Assembly: GCF_000972705.2 (NCBI RefSeq)
Contig: NZ_LATL02000133.1
Span: forward strand, 1 to 46,071
Reading direction: 5' to 3'
Source: Limnoraphis robusta CS-951
GTDB lineage: Bacteria; Cyanobacteriota; Cyanobacteriia; Cyanobacteriales; Microcoleaceae
Length of the DNA: 46,071 nucleotides
A program made the translations under genes and the position numbers. The notes beneath the pieces were generated by a model, which saw nothing but the letters and a program-made list of their open reading frames with translations, ran no database searches and was not told where the DNA came from. This document shows, one piece after another, positions 1 through 8,463 of the stretch; the first letter of the stretch is position 1, and each line of letters starts with the position of its first letter.

Positions 1-590
1 GCCCTTCCCACTGCAAATTCGGGTAATTTGGAAAATAAAGGTTTGGGAAATACGAAATAATCTAACGCCCCAATTCCGCCAAAGATTGCGGTTTGTTGAA
101 GGCGATCGCGAAGTTGCTTTTCGACTTCGGATGTGGTAAAATTAATAGGATGATTAATATCAAGATTCCAACGCCGTCCTAAGATTAAAAATTTTGGCTC
201 TTTGCTGCTAACCTGTTGAACGGTGGGAAAGAAATCATTAAGGAGAATAATATCGGCGTTAACGTAGGCTAAAATCGGATGGGTGGCGATTTGGTGAACT
301 TGGGCAAAAATATCATTGAGTAGGGGCGTACCTTGAGGCGTACAACGAACATTAGGAATATGTTTCACCCCGAATTCTTGGGCGACTTCCCGAACACCTT
401 GATCGCTTCCAAACAGGATAATTTCCGGTTGGGGCGAGAGGTTCAACCAACTGGCGATCGCATTGCGTTGTAGAGTAGAAATCTGACCGATAAAAGGTTT
501 GGGAACGGCGAATAGGGTAATTTTTAAAGTGGGTTTAAGTTGGGGATTAATTGCAATTCTATCTGAAGCAGTCATGGATTTTCCCATCAT
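1..590 (-). CDS. Glycosyltransferase-like protein, 3' end cut by window edge
   Basis: An open frame on the minus strand runs from ATG at 590 off the left edge, giving about 196 codons without a stop. Two further in-frame ATGs lie at 587 and 575 and no clear Shine-Dalgarno separates them. The translation has a beta-strand (LKITLFAVPKPF), a segment EIILFGSDQGVREVA and the stretch YVNADIILLNDF at about residues 109-120. That arrangement resembles the nucleotide-binding half of a GT-A glycosyltransferase, with N-A-D in place of a strict DxD. The TA pair on the other strand starts about 215 bases away. The glycosyltransferase assignment is by resemblance; the acceptor and donor are unknown. The coding frame itself is convincing and contains two HIP1 sites. 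Confidence 0.6.
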   Translation of the reverse strand, partial: MMGKSMTASDRIAINPQLKPTLKITLFAVPKPFIGQISTLQRNAIASWLNLSPQPEIILFGSDQGVREVAQEFGVKHIPNVRCTPQGTPLLNDIFAQVHQIATHPILAYVNADIILLNDFFPTVQQVSSKEPKFLILGRRWNLDINHPINFTTSEVEKQLRDRLQQTAIFGGIGALDYFVFPKPLFSKLPEFAVGR

Positions 591-806
591 TCTGTAAAAA
601 AGCGTTCATCTGAGGTGCGTCGGAGATTGAACCGAGACTCAACTTTTGATAAACGGTTAAGGGTTTGGGTGATTGCAGTTGGCTCGATCATGGCTTTGTT
701 TGTCTATTATACCCAATATTTTCCAGGTTTAACAGGAATTTGGATTCAAACGGCTAATTTTATTTTATACTCAAGTTGGATTCTAGATCAATTAGGTGTT
801 GATGCC

Positions 807-1061
807 ATGAGAAATCTTTCAATTCAAGTTCCAGAAACAATTTTCTCAGCACTGCGGAAAGATCCGGTAGAACTTGCTCAGGAAATGAAAGTTGCAGCCG
901 CAGTGAAGTGGTACGAACTAGGAGAAATTTCTCAAGGGAAAGCAGCAGAACTTGCGGGGTTAAACCGAGCGGAGTTTATTAATATTTTGTACCGCTATCA
1001 GGTGTCACCCTTTCAATATTCTGTCAAAGAAGTTTTTGAAGAAGTTGAAAATGTTGATTGA
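807..1061 (+). CDS. UPF0175 family antitoxin-like protein
   Basis: An 84-residue protein of the UPF0175 family, a small helix-turn-helix-like family usually paired with a DUF3368 PIN-like toxin. Visible features are the N-terminal strand MRNLSIQVPE and the helical core VKWYELGEISQGKAAELAGL, which resembles the typical 'G.iS.gkAaelaGl.r.eF' segment. The frame is open back to a GTG at 615, but residues before M807 are hydrophobic and unlike the family, so I start at ATG 807, which has TTAGGTG about 10 bases upstream. Its last 11 bases overlap the start of the next gene, indicating translational coupling. It probably binds and neutralises the downstream PIN protein and may repress its own promoter; this is family knowledge, not shown here. 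Confidence 0.8.
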   Translation: MRNLSIQVPETIFSALRKDPVELAQEMKVAAAVKWYELGEISQGKAAELAGLNRAEFINILYRYQVSPFQYSVKEVFEEVENVD

Positions 1062-1542
1062 AAAAGTGATCATTAATACCTCTCCTTTGATTGTACTGTT
1101 TAAAAGTGAGTTAATTGATCTTCTTCCACGACTGTTTACAGAGATTTGGGTTCCAGAGGCGGTGTGGTGTGAAGTGGTCGAAGCGGGTAAGACAGATGCA
1201 GCTTCAAAACAACTTCCTACCGTTTCTTGGGTGAAACGAGTTAGTGTTGCTACGATTTCACCAAGGATTAGCAGTTGGGGATTAGATGCGGGAGAATCAG
1301 AGGTTTTGAGTCTGACTTTGGAGAATCCTGACTATCGAGCGATTATTGATGATGCAGCCGCCCGCCGAGTTGCTCGAACATTAGAGATTCCGGTTTTAGG
1401 AACCGTGGGAATACTACTTCTTGCCAAAAAGAGAGGTCTAATACCTTCGGTTACAATTCCAATTCAAGCTTTACGAGATGCAGGGTTATGGTTAGCCGAT
1501 GAATTTGTTCAGTCGCTTCTCAGACAAACAGGAGAATTGTAA
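1051..1542 (+). CDS. DUF3368 PIN-like toxin of a toxin-antitoxin pair
   Basis: A 163-residue DUF3368 protein, a PIN-fold putative ribonuclease. The N-terminal signature VIINTSPLIVLFKSELIDLLP carries the first PIN acidic/Asn position, LFTEIWVPEAVWCEV follows, and WGLDAGESEVLSLT supplies the conserved D-x-G-E. AIIDDAAARRVARTLEIPVLGTVGILL contains the later D-D pair and the GT-x-G-I-L-L motif. All key family positions appear present, so it should be active. ATG 1051 is preferred over the upstream TTG at 1036 because residue 1 then begins directly before the first strand. The start lies inside the antitoxin gene, in a different frame, with an 11-bp overlap. Likely role: RNA cleavage when the partner is lost. 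Confidence 0.8.
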   Translation: MLIEKVIINTSPLIVLFKSELIDLLPRLFTEIWVPEAVWCEVVEAGKTDAASKQLPTVSWVKRVSVATISPRISSWGLDAGESEVLSLTLENPDYRAIIDDAAARRVARTLEIPVLGTVGILLLAKKRGLIPSVTIPIQALRDAGLWLADEFVQSLLRQTGEL

Positions 1543-1566
1543 GATTATCGCTACTTTTTCCCTTTC

Positions 1567-2139
1567 CTACCAAATATTTTCAAGGTTTAGCAAAAATCCA
1601 GGTAAAATGCGATCGCCGCTCAGAGTTTTCGGATTATCCAAATATTCAACATCTTTTTGAGGGCGATAAATCTCTACGGTTTGGGTTTTGGGATTAATTA
1701 ACCAGCCCAACTGCAAACCATTTTCAATATATTCCTGCATTTTTTTCTGAGTGTCTTCTATCTCATCACTTTCTGATACCAACTCGACGATAAAATCTGG
1801 ACAGAGGGGTAAAAATTTCTTCCGTTGTTCTGAGGTTAGTGCTTCCCAACGTTCTTGTTTGATCCAACTCACATCAGGAGAACGAGTCGCCCCATTCGGT
1901 AAACGAAACCCCGTAGAAGAATCAAAGGCTTTACCCAAACGATTCTTGCGGTTCCATTGCCAAAGCTGTCCGCTAATTTCAAAGTTACGTTCGCCTGTTT
2001 CTCCCCCCGTTGGTGGCATAATAACTAAATCCCCTTTTGCGGTTAATTCCAAGCGTAAATCTTGATTAAACCGGGCTAGTTCGTTAAACTGTTCTTCAGT
2101 TAATTTGAGTGTTGTTGGTAGATTTAAGGTTAGTCCCAT
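1567..2139 (-). CDS. Uma2 family endonuclease (DUF820)
   Basis: A 190-residue Uma2/DUF820 protein, a PD-(D/E)XK-fold family greatly expanded in cyanobacteria with no settled physiological role. Key positions: RLELTAKGDLVIMPPTGGETG (family N-terminal box), NGATRSPDVSW with the metal-binding Asp, and CPDFIVELVSESD with the acidic pair, followed by KKMQEYIENG. The C-terminus reads GDRILPGFLLNLENIW. The frame is open up to ATG 2241, but ATG 2139 is chosen because it is preceded by AAGGAGA at a good distance and because the extra N-terminus would be translated from a GC-rich intergenic hairpin repeat. It is tandem with a second Uma2 gene, and the two share a nearly identical last 82 bp. Confidence 0.85.
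   Translation of the reverse strand: MGLTLNLPTTLKLTEEQFNELARFNQDLRLELTAKGDLVIMPPTGGETGERNFEISGQLWQWNRKNRLGKAFDSSTGFRLPNGATRSPDVSWIKQERWEALTSEQRKKFLPLCPDFIVELVSESDEIEDTQKKMQEYIENGLQLGWLINPKTQTVEIYRPQKDVEYLDNPKTLSGDRILPGFLLNLENIW
1569..1650. repeat. Duplicated 3' end of uma2, copy 1
   Basis: These 82 bp match 2336-2417 at about 77 positions. They encode the C-terminal end of the first Uma2 gene and include a HIP1 octamer at 1609-1616. The rest of the two genes is much more diverged, so the identity is local. Confidence 0.8.
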
Positions 2140-2189
2140 CTCAATCTCCTTATATAGCAATTCATTAATCATTTGAAAAATATCTTGCC

Positions 2190-2211
2190 CCCAAACCCCC
2201 AATTCTGGGGG
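2190..2211. repeat. Palindromic CCCCC/GGGGG repeat upstream of uma2
   Basis: The stretch contains CCCCCA at 2196-2201 and TGGGGG at 2206-2211, a 6-bp perfect stem with a 4-base loop, preceded by another C-rich run. Such C-rich/G-rich palindromes are common dispersed intergenic elements in cyanobacteria (from memory). It lies in the 5' leader of the neighbouring Uma2 gene, in the region that the long open frame would otherwise translate. Confidence 0.4.
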
Positions 2212-2333
2212 CTTTGAGCGGATAAAATTTTTACGAATCATATCACACTGCTATAGAACATTAGCTATTTAGTGGCTTGTGTTAAATGATGGGGTGATTG
2301 CCCTCGACTTGCTCATCGTTTTGTTCGTTTGAG

Positions 2334-2948
2334 CTACCAAATATTTTCTAGATTTAACAAAAATCCGGGTAAAATGCGATCGCCGCTCAGAGTTTTCGGA
2401 TTATCCAAACATTCAACTTTTGTTTGAGGGCGATAGATGTAAACTTGGCGATTTTTCCGGTCTATTAACCATCCGAGAGAGGCGCCGTTATCAATATATT
2501 CTTGTAGTTTATCTTGCAAAGGTTGTAACGAATCGCTGGGAGAGCGAAGTTCTACAACAAAATCTGGACAAACGGGAGCAAATTTGATTTGTTGTTCTGG
2601 AGGAATTTTATTCCATTTTTCTAAGGTCATCCAAGCCGCATCCGGTGAACGATTTGCCCCGTTGGGAAGCTTGAAACCGGAGGAAGAATCGAAACCTATT
2701 CCCGTCCCATTTTCGTCTGTCCAGTTGGCAAGTTGTTGGGAGAGTTTAAAGTTTCGGTTTCCCGTTTCCGAACCGGTGGGCGACATAATGATTAATTCTC
2801 CGTGAGCAGTCCGTTCAATATGGTACTCTCGGTTGAGTTGACAGAATTGAAAAAATTGTTCGTCTGTCATTTCCAAAACCGGTTGCATCTGGAGAATAAT
2901 GGGGGTATTTTCGAGTAGGGTTTCGGTCATGGTTTTAGTCGGGATCAT
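2334..2948 (-). CDS. Uma2 family endonuclease (DUF820), tandem paralogue
   Basis: A 204-residue Uma2/DUF820 protein paralogous to the gene just downstream. Conserved boxes are HIERTAHGELIIMSPTGSETG, NGANRSPDAAW and CPDFVVELRSPSD, then QEYIDNGASLGWLID and the shared C-terminus GDRILPGFLLNLENIW. The metal-binding Asp and acidic positions of the PD-(D/E)XK-like core are intact. ATG 2948 is taken as the start; a GTG at 2957 and an ATG at 2930 are also possible, and none has a strong Shine-Dalgarno. The distance to the neighbouring Uma2 gene is about 195 bp. Function is unknown; proposals in the family include nuclease or transposase-derived roles. Confidence 0.82.
   Translation of the reverse strand: MIPTKTMTETLLENTPIILQMQPVLEMTDEQFFQFCQLNREYHIERTAHGELIIMSPTGSETGNRNFKLSQQLANWTDENGTGIGFDSSSGFKLPNGANRSPDAAWMTLEKWNKIPPEQQIKFAPVCPDFVVELRSPSDSLQPLQDKLQEYIDNGASLGWLIDRKNRQVYIYRPQTKVECLDNPKTLSGDRILPGFLLNLENIW
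2336..2417. repeat. Duplicated 3' end of uma2, copy 2
   Basis: Second copy of the 82-bp segment at 1569-1650, in the same orientation and 767 bp away. It carries a HIP1 octamer at 2376-2383 and encodes the C-terminus of the second Uma2 gene. Confidence 0.8.
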
Positions 2949-3136
2949 ATACTTCACGATACATTAGGCGGGGCGAAGGTTGTTGATTTTAACCGGAAAC
3001 TTTTGGGGGACGGTATGCGTCGGGGTGGAGGTATCGGAATCAAATTTCTGGTTTTGAGTAAATTGTGGTGTCGGAACGTGGTAGGATTTTCTGCGTTGGG
3101 CATCTACCCGAAAGTTTTCAGTCGAAAGGTTGCGTG

Positions 3137-4663
3137 ATGGTCAGTAAGTTTCAGGAAGCAAACCAATTGCAAAGGAGCGGTCAGCTAGAGGAAGCTGCCA
3201 TTGCCTATCGTCAGGCTATTGCTGAAAATCCCGATTTTTATTGGTCTTATCACAACTTGGGGGAAACGCTGTGCAAGTTGGGGCGGTTGGATGAGGCGGC
3301 TGAGGTTTATCGGAAGGCGGTGGCGTTGAACCCTTCGGCGGCTTGGTCTCATTTTAATCTGGGTGAGGCTTTGGAGAAGCTGGGGAAGACGGAAGAGGCG
3401 ATCGCATCTTATCAGCAAGCAGTACAGTTGAATCCGAAGTCTTCTCTTCTTCAAAAGACAGGGGATAAAGTTGCTAAGGGTTCAATGCAGATTCGTCGCT
3501 TAGTTGCAACCCGAGTTATAGAAAAAATATGGAAGCCTAATTTTATTCTAGATTCGTATATTTGCCAATCTCAGGAAAACTTTGCTAAAACAAAAAGGAA
3601 AAGTATTAATACGATCGTAATTTTAACTTGTGTCTGGAAACGACCTGAGTTAGTCAAAATTGTTTTATCTTATTATTCGCATTTGAAGAGAGAGTTAGCC
3701 GGTAAGATTAAACTGGAGCTTCTAGCTGTGGGTTCTGAAGGTAAGACTTCTCGACATCTTTGCAAGCAATGTGGATTTGATTATGTAGAGTACGCAAACT
3801 CCCCTCTAAGTGCCAAGTGGGAGTACGGTTTAAACCAATGTGCTAGTTACGATCCTGATGCAGTAATTGTAGTCGGTTCAGATGATCTAATTTCTCAGAG
3901 TTTGATTGAATTTTATAATATTAAGCTTCAAGAAAATTTAGTATTTTGTGGGTTGAAGGATGGATATTTTTTTGACCTCGCCAATGAAAGCTTAATTTTA
4001 TGGACGGGATACAATGTTCGGGCTGATCCTACACGAGTTGGGGAAACTATTGGGATGGGAAGGTGCTTATCTAGAACGCTGCTAGATAAGTTGGAGTTTA
4101 GTATATGGAGGGGATTAGATATAGATCGTGGGCTTGATGGTGCTATGACTCGAAAACTGGTACAACTTGGTTTGCAGTTTTTGGAGTATGATGACTGTGT
4201 GATAGCTCAGATAGGCGATCACACTTTAAGAATAGGTCACTGTGGATTTAAAATGGCGGAGATTGGAGCTTATGCAGTTGACATTAAGGTTTCGGAAAAC
4301 ATTACACCACTTGAAAGATATTTTGAGCGTGATGCAAATACCCTAGTTGTTCAACCCCAACCTTGGATGATTTTTGGGAAATACTTTCCTCATCAAATAA
4401 TTGATCAACTGAAAGAGTTAGCTATTGTAACCAGTAAGGGTCAGACGAACGGAGAAGAGTGCAAAGAATTTAAAGGGTTACAGCAGATGGCTACCTCATC
4501 TGAAAACTTCAAAAAAGCACAAACTTCTCCAGTTGTAGATGTAGAAACGGAACTACGTCAGGAAAATGAACTTCTTCTATATCAACTCGGCGAAGTTCAG
4601 GATGAGCTAGAAGAGTATTATCTGAAATACCAGAACTTAAAAAATCATGTAAAATTATCATGA
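3137..4663 (+). CDS. TPR-fused glycosyltransferase-like protein
   Basis: A 508-residue protein. Residues about 3-105 form three TPR units (EEAAIAYRQAIAENPDFYWS, DEAAEVYRKAVALNP, EEAIASYQQAVQLNP). Residues about 155-435 form a GT-A-like domain: a first strand IVILTCVWKRPELV, the conserved LAVGSEGKTSRHLC, a KWEYGLN helix and an acidic G247-S-D-D250 motif in a DxD-like position. GETIGMGRCLSRTLLDKL follows. The tail ELRQENELLLYQLGEVQDEL is a coiled coil, recalling the QLHQVQEELE helix found on many bacterial glycosyltransferases. ATG 3137 has AAAGGT seven bases upstream; the frame extends to GTG 3065, which I reject. The GT-A-like domain is homologous to the C-terminal third of the next gene. Sugar and acceptor are unknown. 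Confidence 0.72.
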   Translation: MVSKFQEANQLQRSGQLEEAAIAYRQAIAENPDFYWSYHNLGETLCKLGRLDEAAEVYRKAVALNPSAAWSHFNLGEALEKLGKTEEAIASYQQAVQLNPKSSLLQKTGDKVAKGSMQIRRLVATRVIEKIWKPNFILDSYICQSQENFAKTKRKSINTIVILTCVWKRPELVKIVLSYYSHLKRELAGKIKLELLAVGSEGKTSRHLCKQCGFDYVEYANSPLSAKWEYGLNQCASYDPDAVIVVGSDDLISQSLIEFYNIKLQENLVFCGLKDGYFFDLANESLILWTGYNVRADPTRVGETIGMGRCLSRTLLDKLEFSIWRGLDIDRGLDGAMTRKLVQLGLQFLEYDDCVIAQIGDHTLRIGHCGFKMAEIGAYAVDIKVSENITPLERYFERDANTLVVQPQPWMIFGKYFPHQIIDQLKELAIVTSKGQTNGEECKEFKGLQQMATSSENFKKAQTSPVVDVETELRQENELLLYQLGEVQDELEEYYLKYQNLKNHVKLS

Positions 4664-4739
4664 TTTTGCTTCTGCAAGTGATGGACAATATGATCTGATT
4701 TCAACCAATTAAATTATTAAGAGAAGATACGGAAAAGCA

Positions 4740-7700
4740 ATGGCAGTTTTTTTTGACAAAAAATACATAAGAAATTCAAGATATTCAATCGCTATGATTG
4801 TTGCTAATGCAGTTCAGGGCGATTCAAGGGTTTTAAAAACCGCTTTCAGCCTTAGCAAGCATGGCTACCGGGTGCATATTTTAGGTTTAAATATCGTTCC
4901 TGAAACGCATATTATTGATGGCTATCCCTTCAAAATTACATTGATAGCAAACCCTAGATTTAGAATGAAAAAGGAGAGGGTTTGGTGGATTACACCAGAT
5001 ACTCCCAACATTTCTCTTTTTATTGATCGAATGGTAGCAGCTTTCCTTGATGCTATCCAAGGAGAACATTATGACTTTCTGCATACTCATGATATGTATG
5101 GTTTGCCAGTAGGCGCTAAATTACGAGAAAAGTGCAAGATTGGAGAAACAGGGTGGATACATGACCTTCATGAGTATGTTGAAGGGTGTACAAATCTTCC
5201 TGAAGACACACGGGCTTTTCTTTGGGAGCAAGAAAAAGATCATATCGTCAAGCCCGATGCACTCACAACAGTTTCTCCAATCTTGTCAGCTATTATTTCC
5301 GCAAAATACAAACTGCATCCCCCATCCCTTGTCTTGAACACCCCACGTTTGGGTGATTTTGACCAATTCTATCCTAAATCTCTTCGCCATGCACTTAGCA
5401 TTGAAGATAGAATTCCATTGCTAGTTTACAACGGTGGCGTAAAACCTCCACGCGGTGTTCAATATGCAATAAACGCTTTACCTCTTTTACCTGATGCACA
5501 CCTTGCCCTTGTAACCAATTCTACTGGCGAATTTATTGATGAGCTATTCAGCATTGCTAAAAATAATGGTTGCGAAAAACGTCTTCATATCCATTCTTTT
5601 GTTCCTCACTACGATGTTACATCTTTTATTCGTGATGTTACTGTGGGAATTAATCCTGTAACTATATATGAAAACTCAGACCTAGCCTTACCTAATAAGG
5701 TCTTTGAATATATCCATGCTGGTGTCCCAGTTGTAAGTACGGCGACAACAGCCATGAAAGACTTTGTAGCCAAGCATGATTGCGGTGTAACATTCCCTGC
5801 TGGAGATGTTGAAGGCTTTGCTGATGCTGTAAAAAGAACCCTCTTACGCTATCCTAAAGGTCTTCTGAATGCAGGACAAGGCTCCAAATTAGCGCAACAA
5901 TATTGCTGGGAAGAACAGGAAAAAGTGATCTTTCATTTATATGAACAAATAATTGCTAAAAATAGCCTAGTCTCAGAGAGAATACCTGTTTATGCTCTTG
6001 AACCAATACTTCATTTGCCTATTCATGGAGCAAATCAACCTGGGACAATATCAAGAGCAATTAGCAAACTTGGATTCACGGCCAAACATGCTGCATTAGG
6101 TAAGAACAATTTTCGATATAAACACGATGTTTCTATTGCAAGCCAAAAAAACTCTATCTTGGCAGTTAGTTCTTATTTTCAGAAACAGGAACTTAGCGTA
6201 TATAATACATACCACTATCATACTCGAACACTTTTACACGATAAATATTTTAATTATCCTGCCGGATTAGATTTACTCCTATTGAAAGCAATGGGAAAAC
6301 GGGTTTTTTACCATTTCCGTGGCTCAGAGATTCGCCTGTCTTCAATTTTTAAAGAAGCTACTCCATACAACTACGTCGATGAGCAGTTATCCGGTATTGA
6401 CGAAACAATGCCTTTTTGTTTTGACGAGGCAGATCAAAGAGCATTTCGTAATTTTGTGTTAGGAGTGTGTGATCGCGTATTTGTTAATGACCCAGAGGTG
6501 CAATGCTATGTTCCTAATTCGCTGATTGTCCCTCGGTCAATTGATATTATGCAACTAGCTTGCGGACAGCCGAAAAGCATAGGGTCGATTCCATTAATAG
6601 TACACGCCCCATCTCGGCCAGAGGTCAAGGGTAGTCAATATGTGCTTAATGCAATTGAACAATTAAAACAGGAAGGATTTTCCTTTGAATTCACATTGGT
6701 GCAAAATATGCCCCATGAGGAGGCTATGGCAGTTTATCGTAAGGCATCAATCATTGTTGATCAGCTTCGTATAGGTTGGTATGGAGTGCTGGCTGTAGAA
6801 GGAATGGCTATGGGAAAGGCAGTTGTTTCATATATACGCAATGATTTGCGCCATTATTTACCATATCCACCACCACTAGCTTATGCCAATCCTGAAAATA
6901 TTGTTGATGTCCTTCGCTATCTTTTGTTAAATCCTGATGCTGTTGCCAGCTATGGTGAGGCGGGACAAAAATTTTCTAGAGAATACCATAATGCAGATAC
7001 CATCGCCAAAAATTTAATTGATATTTATCGTCAGCCAATTCAGCCCATTGATCCTGTGGCGGTCGCCAATTTCATTGAGTTTCAAATGGGTAAAAAATCT
7101 GGTGGCGATCAAAAAGATAACATCAACAACAATCAAATTAATAGTATAACAGATAGCAATCTTGATGAATTTTATCTTTTTCATCAAAGAAAAGGAGATG
7201 AATGCCTTGCCAAAAATGACTTTGAATCAGCGTTTACTCACTATAAACGATCCCTGGAATTAAATCCAAATAATTTTTTATTAATCTCTAAAATTGCTGA
7301 TTATTCAACCCAAAATTATGTTAACGTTAAATTTGATAGTTTACTAAAAACTGCTCTTCACAAAGCATTAATTAATGTTGGCAAAACTGGCAGTGTATAT
7401 CATCTTTTTGACAGCTTAAGTATTACTCGAAGTAAACTGATGCGTGCAAAATTAGCTGCTTTCAAGCCATCTATTAAAATTAGCCACTTAAACAATAGTT
7501 TAATAAACACAAATAGACAACGCAAGAAAATTATCTTGCTAACCTGCATTTGGGCTAGACCTGAACTTACAAGAATTTTCCTTGATTATTACCGGAGTTT
7601 AAAGAAAAATCTGCTTGACCAAGTTGATTTAACAATGCTTGCGGTAGGCTCTGAAGGTGAAAAATCTCGCCAGCTTTGTGAACAATATGGATTTGAGTAT

Positions 7701-8378
7701 TATAACTTTCCTAATAATCCGATAAGCGATAAATGGGAATATGCTCTCCAATTAACTAAAAGCTATAACCCAGATGGAGTCATTATTATGGGTTCAGATG
7801 ATTTTGTTAATGAACAGCTGATCTTGCACTATATACAATTTTTAAATGAAGGTGTTCTTTTTGCAGGTCTTACAGATAGCTATTTTTTTGACCTTCAATC
7901 AACCGAATCCCTTGTTCACTGGAAAGGTTATGGTGCTAAGATCAAAGACAATGGTATGCCGGAACGTCTTGGGGAAACGATTGGTACTGGCAGGTTAGTT
8001 TCCAAGAAATTGCTAGAAATGCTAGATTACTCAATATGGAAAGATCTAGAAATCAATAAACACCTAGAGATCCATGTTACGCATAAGTTAAACGAAATTG
8101 ATATGCTTCCTGTCAAATATCAACATAAAATTCCTGTTGAGATTGATGGTAAGTTTTATTACTACGGACATCTTTCTTTAACTATGGCAGAGCTAGGAGC
8201 AGTCGCCGTTGGCATCAAATATCCTAAAGGTAACTTAAGCCGAATAACTAATTATCTTACAAGTGCTGATGCTGTAGAGAAGATCAATGATCCTTGGTTG
8301 TTTTTAGAACAGCATTTCCCCAAAAAAACAGTCGATCAACTGAAGGACTTAAGTCATTTGATAATCCGCAGTAGTTGA
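4740..8378 (+). CDS. Three-domain glycosyltransferase: two GT-B domains, TPR, GT-A-like domain
   Basis: A 1212-residue fusion. Residues about 15-405 are a GT4-type GT-B domain: IAMIVANAVQGDSRVLKTA at the start, LHTHDMYGLPVGAKL, then LPNKVFEYIHAGVPVVSTAT near residue 320 with the E-x7-type nucleotide-sugar site. Residues about 423-765 are a second GT-B domain with YHFRGSEIRL, VHAPSRPEVKGSQYVLNAI and YGVLAVEGMAMGKAVVSYI. Residues about 815-850 hold one TPR unit. Residues about 930-1210 are a GT-A-like domain with G1018-S-D-D1021, homologous to the preceding protein. No signal peptide or membrane segment is seen, so it is probably cytosolic and builds several linkages of one glycan. It lies 76 bp after the previous gene on the same strand and is AT-rich. 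Confidence 0.75.
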   Translation: MAVFFDKKYIRNSRYSIAMIVANAVQGDSRVLKTAFSLSKHGYRVHILGLNIVPETHIIDGYPFKITLIANPRFRMKKERVWWITPDTPNISLFIDRMVAAFLDAIQGEHYDFLHTHDMYGLPVGAKLREKCKIGETGWIHDLHEYVEGCTNLPEDTRAFLWEQEKDHIVKPDALTTVSPILSAIISAKYKLHPPSLVLNTPRLGDFDQFYPKSLRHALSIEDRIPLLVYNGGVKPPRGVQYAINALPLLPDAHLALVTNSTGEFIDELFSIAKNNGCEKRLHIHSFVPHYDVTSFIRDVTVGINPVTIYENSDLALPNKVFEYIHAGVPVVSTATTAMKDFVAKHDCGVTFPAGDVEGFADAVKRTLLRYPKGLLNAGQGSKLAQQYCWEEQEKVIFHLYEQIIAKNSLVSERIPVYALEPILHLPIHGANQPGTISRAISKLGFTAKHAALGKNNFRYKHDVSIASQKNSILAVSSYFQKQELSVYNTYHYHTRTLLHDKYFNYPAGLDLLLLKAMGKRVFYHFRGSEIRLSSIFKEATPYNYVDEQLSGIDETMPFCFDEADQRAFRNFVLGVCDRVFVNDPEVQCYVPNSLIVPRSIDIMQLACGQPKSIGSIPLIVHAPSRPEVKGSQYVLNAIEQLKQEGFSFEFTLVQNMPHEEAMAVYRKASIIVDQLRIGWYGVLAVEGMAMGKAVVSYIRNDLRHYLPYPPPLAYANPENIVDVLRYLLLNPDAVASYGEAGQKFSREYHNADTIAKNLIDIYRQPIQPIDPVAVANFIEFQMGKKSGGDQKDNINNNQINSITDSNLDEFYLFHQRKGDECLAKNDFESAFTHYKRSLELNPNNFLLISKIADYSTQNYVNVKFDSLLKTALHKALINVGKTGSVYHLFDSLSITRSKLMRAKLAAFKPSIKISHLNNSLINTNRQRKKIILLTCIWARPELTRIFLDYYRSLKKNLLDQVDLTMLAVGSEGEKSRQLCEQYGFEYYNFPNNPISDKWEYALQLTKSYNPDGVIIMGSDDFVNEQLILHYIQFLNEGVLFAGLTDSYFFDLQSTESLVHWKGYGAKIKDNGMPERLGETIGTGRLVSKKLLEMLDYSIWKDLEINKHLEIHVTHKLNEIDMLPVKYQHKIPVEIDGKFYYYGHLSLTMAELGAVAVGIKYPKGNLSRITNYLTSADAVEKINDPWLFLEQHFPKKTVDQLKDLSHLIIRSS

Positions 8379-8463
8379 GGGCAAAAGATCTAGAGAAAAA
8401 ACGAAGGATAAATTTTGCTAGGGTTATTAGCTAATTTATTAAAAATTAACATTAGGTAGTGTA

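Noticed and set aside
615..806. Upstream extension of the UPF0175 frame from GTG 615
   Set aside because: The extra residues are hydrophobic and unlike the family; ATG 807 with TTAGGTG gives the normal length.
2140..2241. N-terminal extension of the first Uma2 gene
   Set aside because: It is translated from a C-rich palindromic repeat, and AAGGAGA directly precedes ATG 2139.
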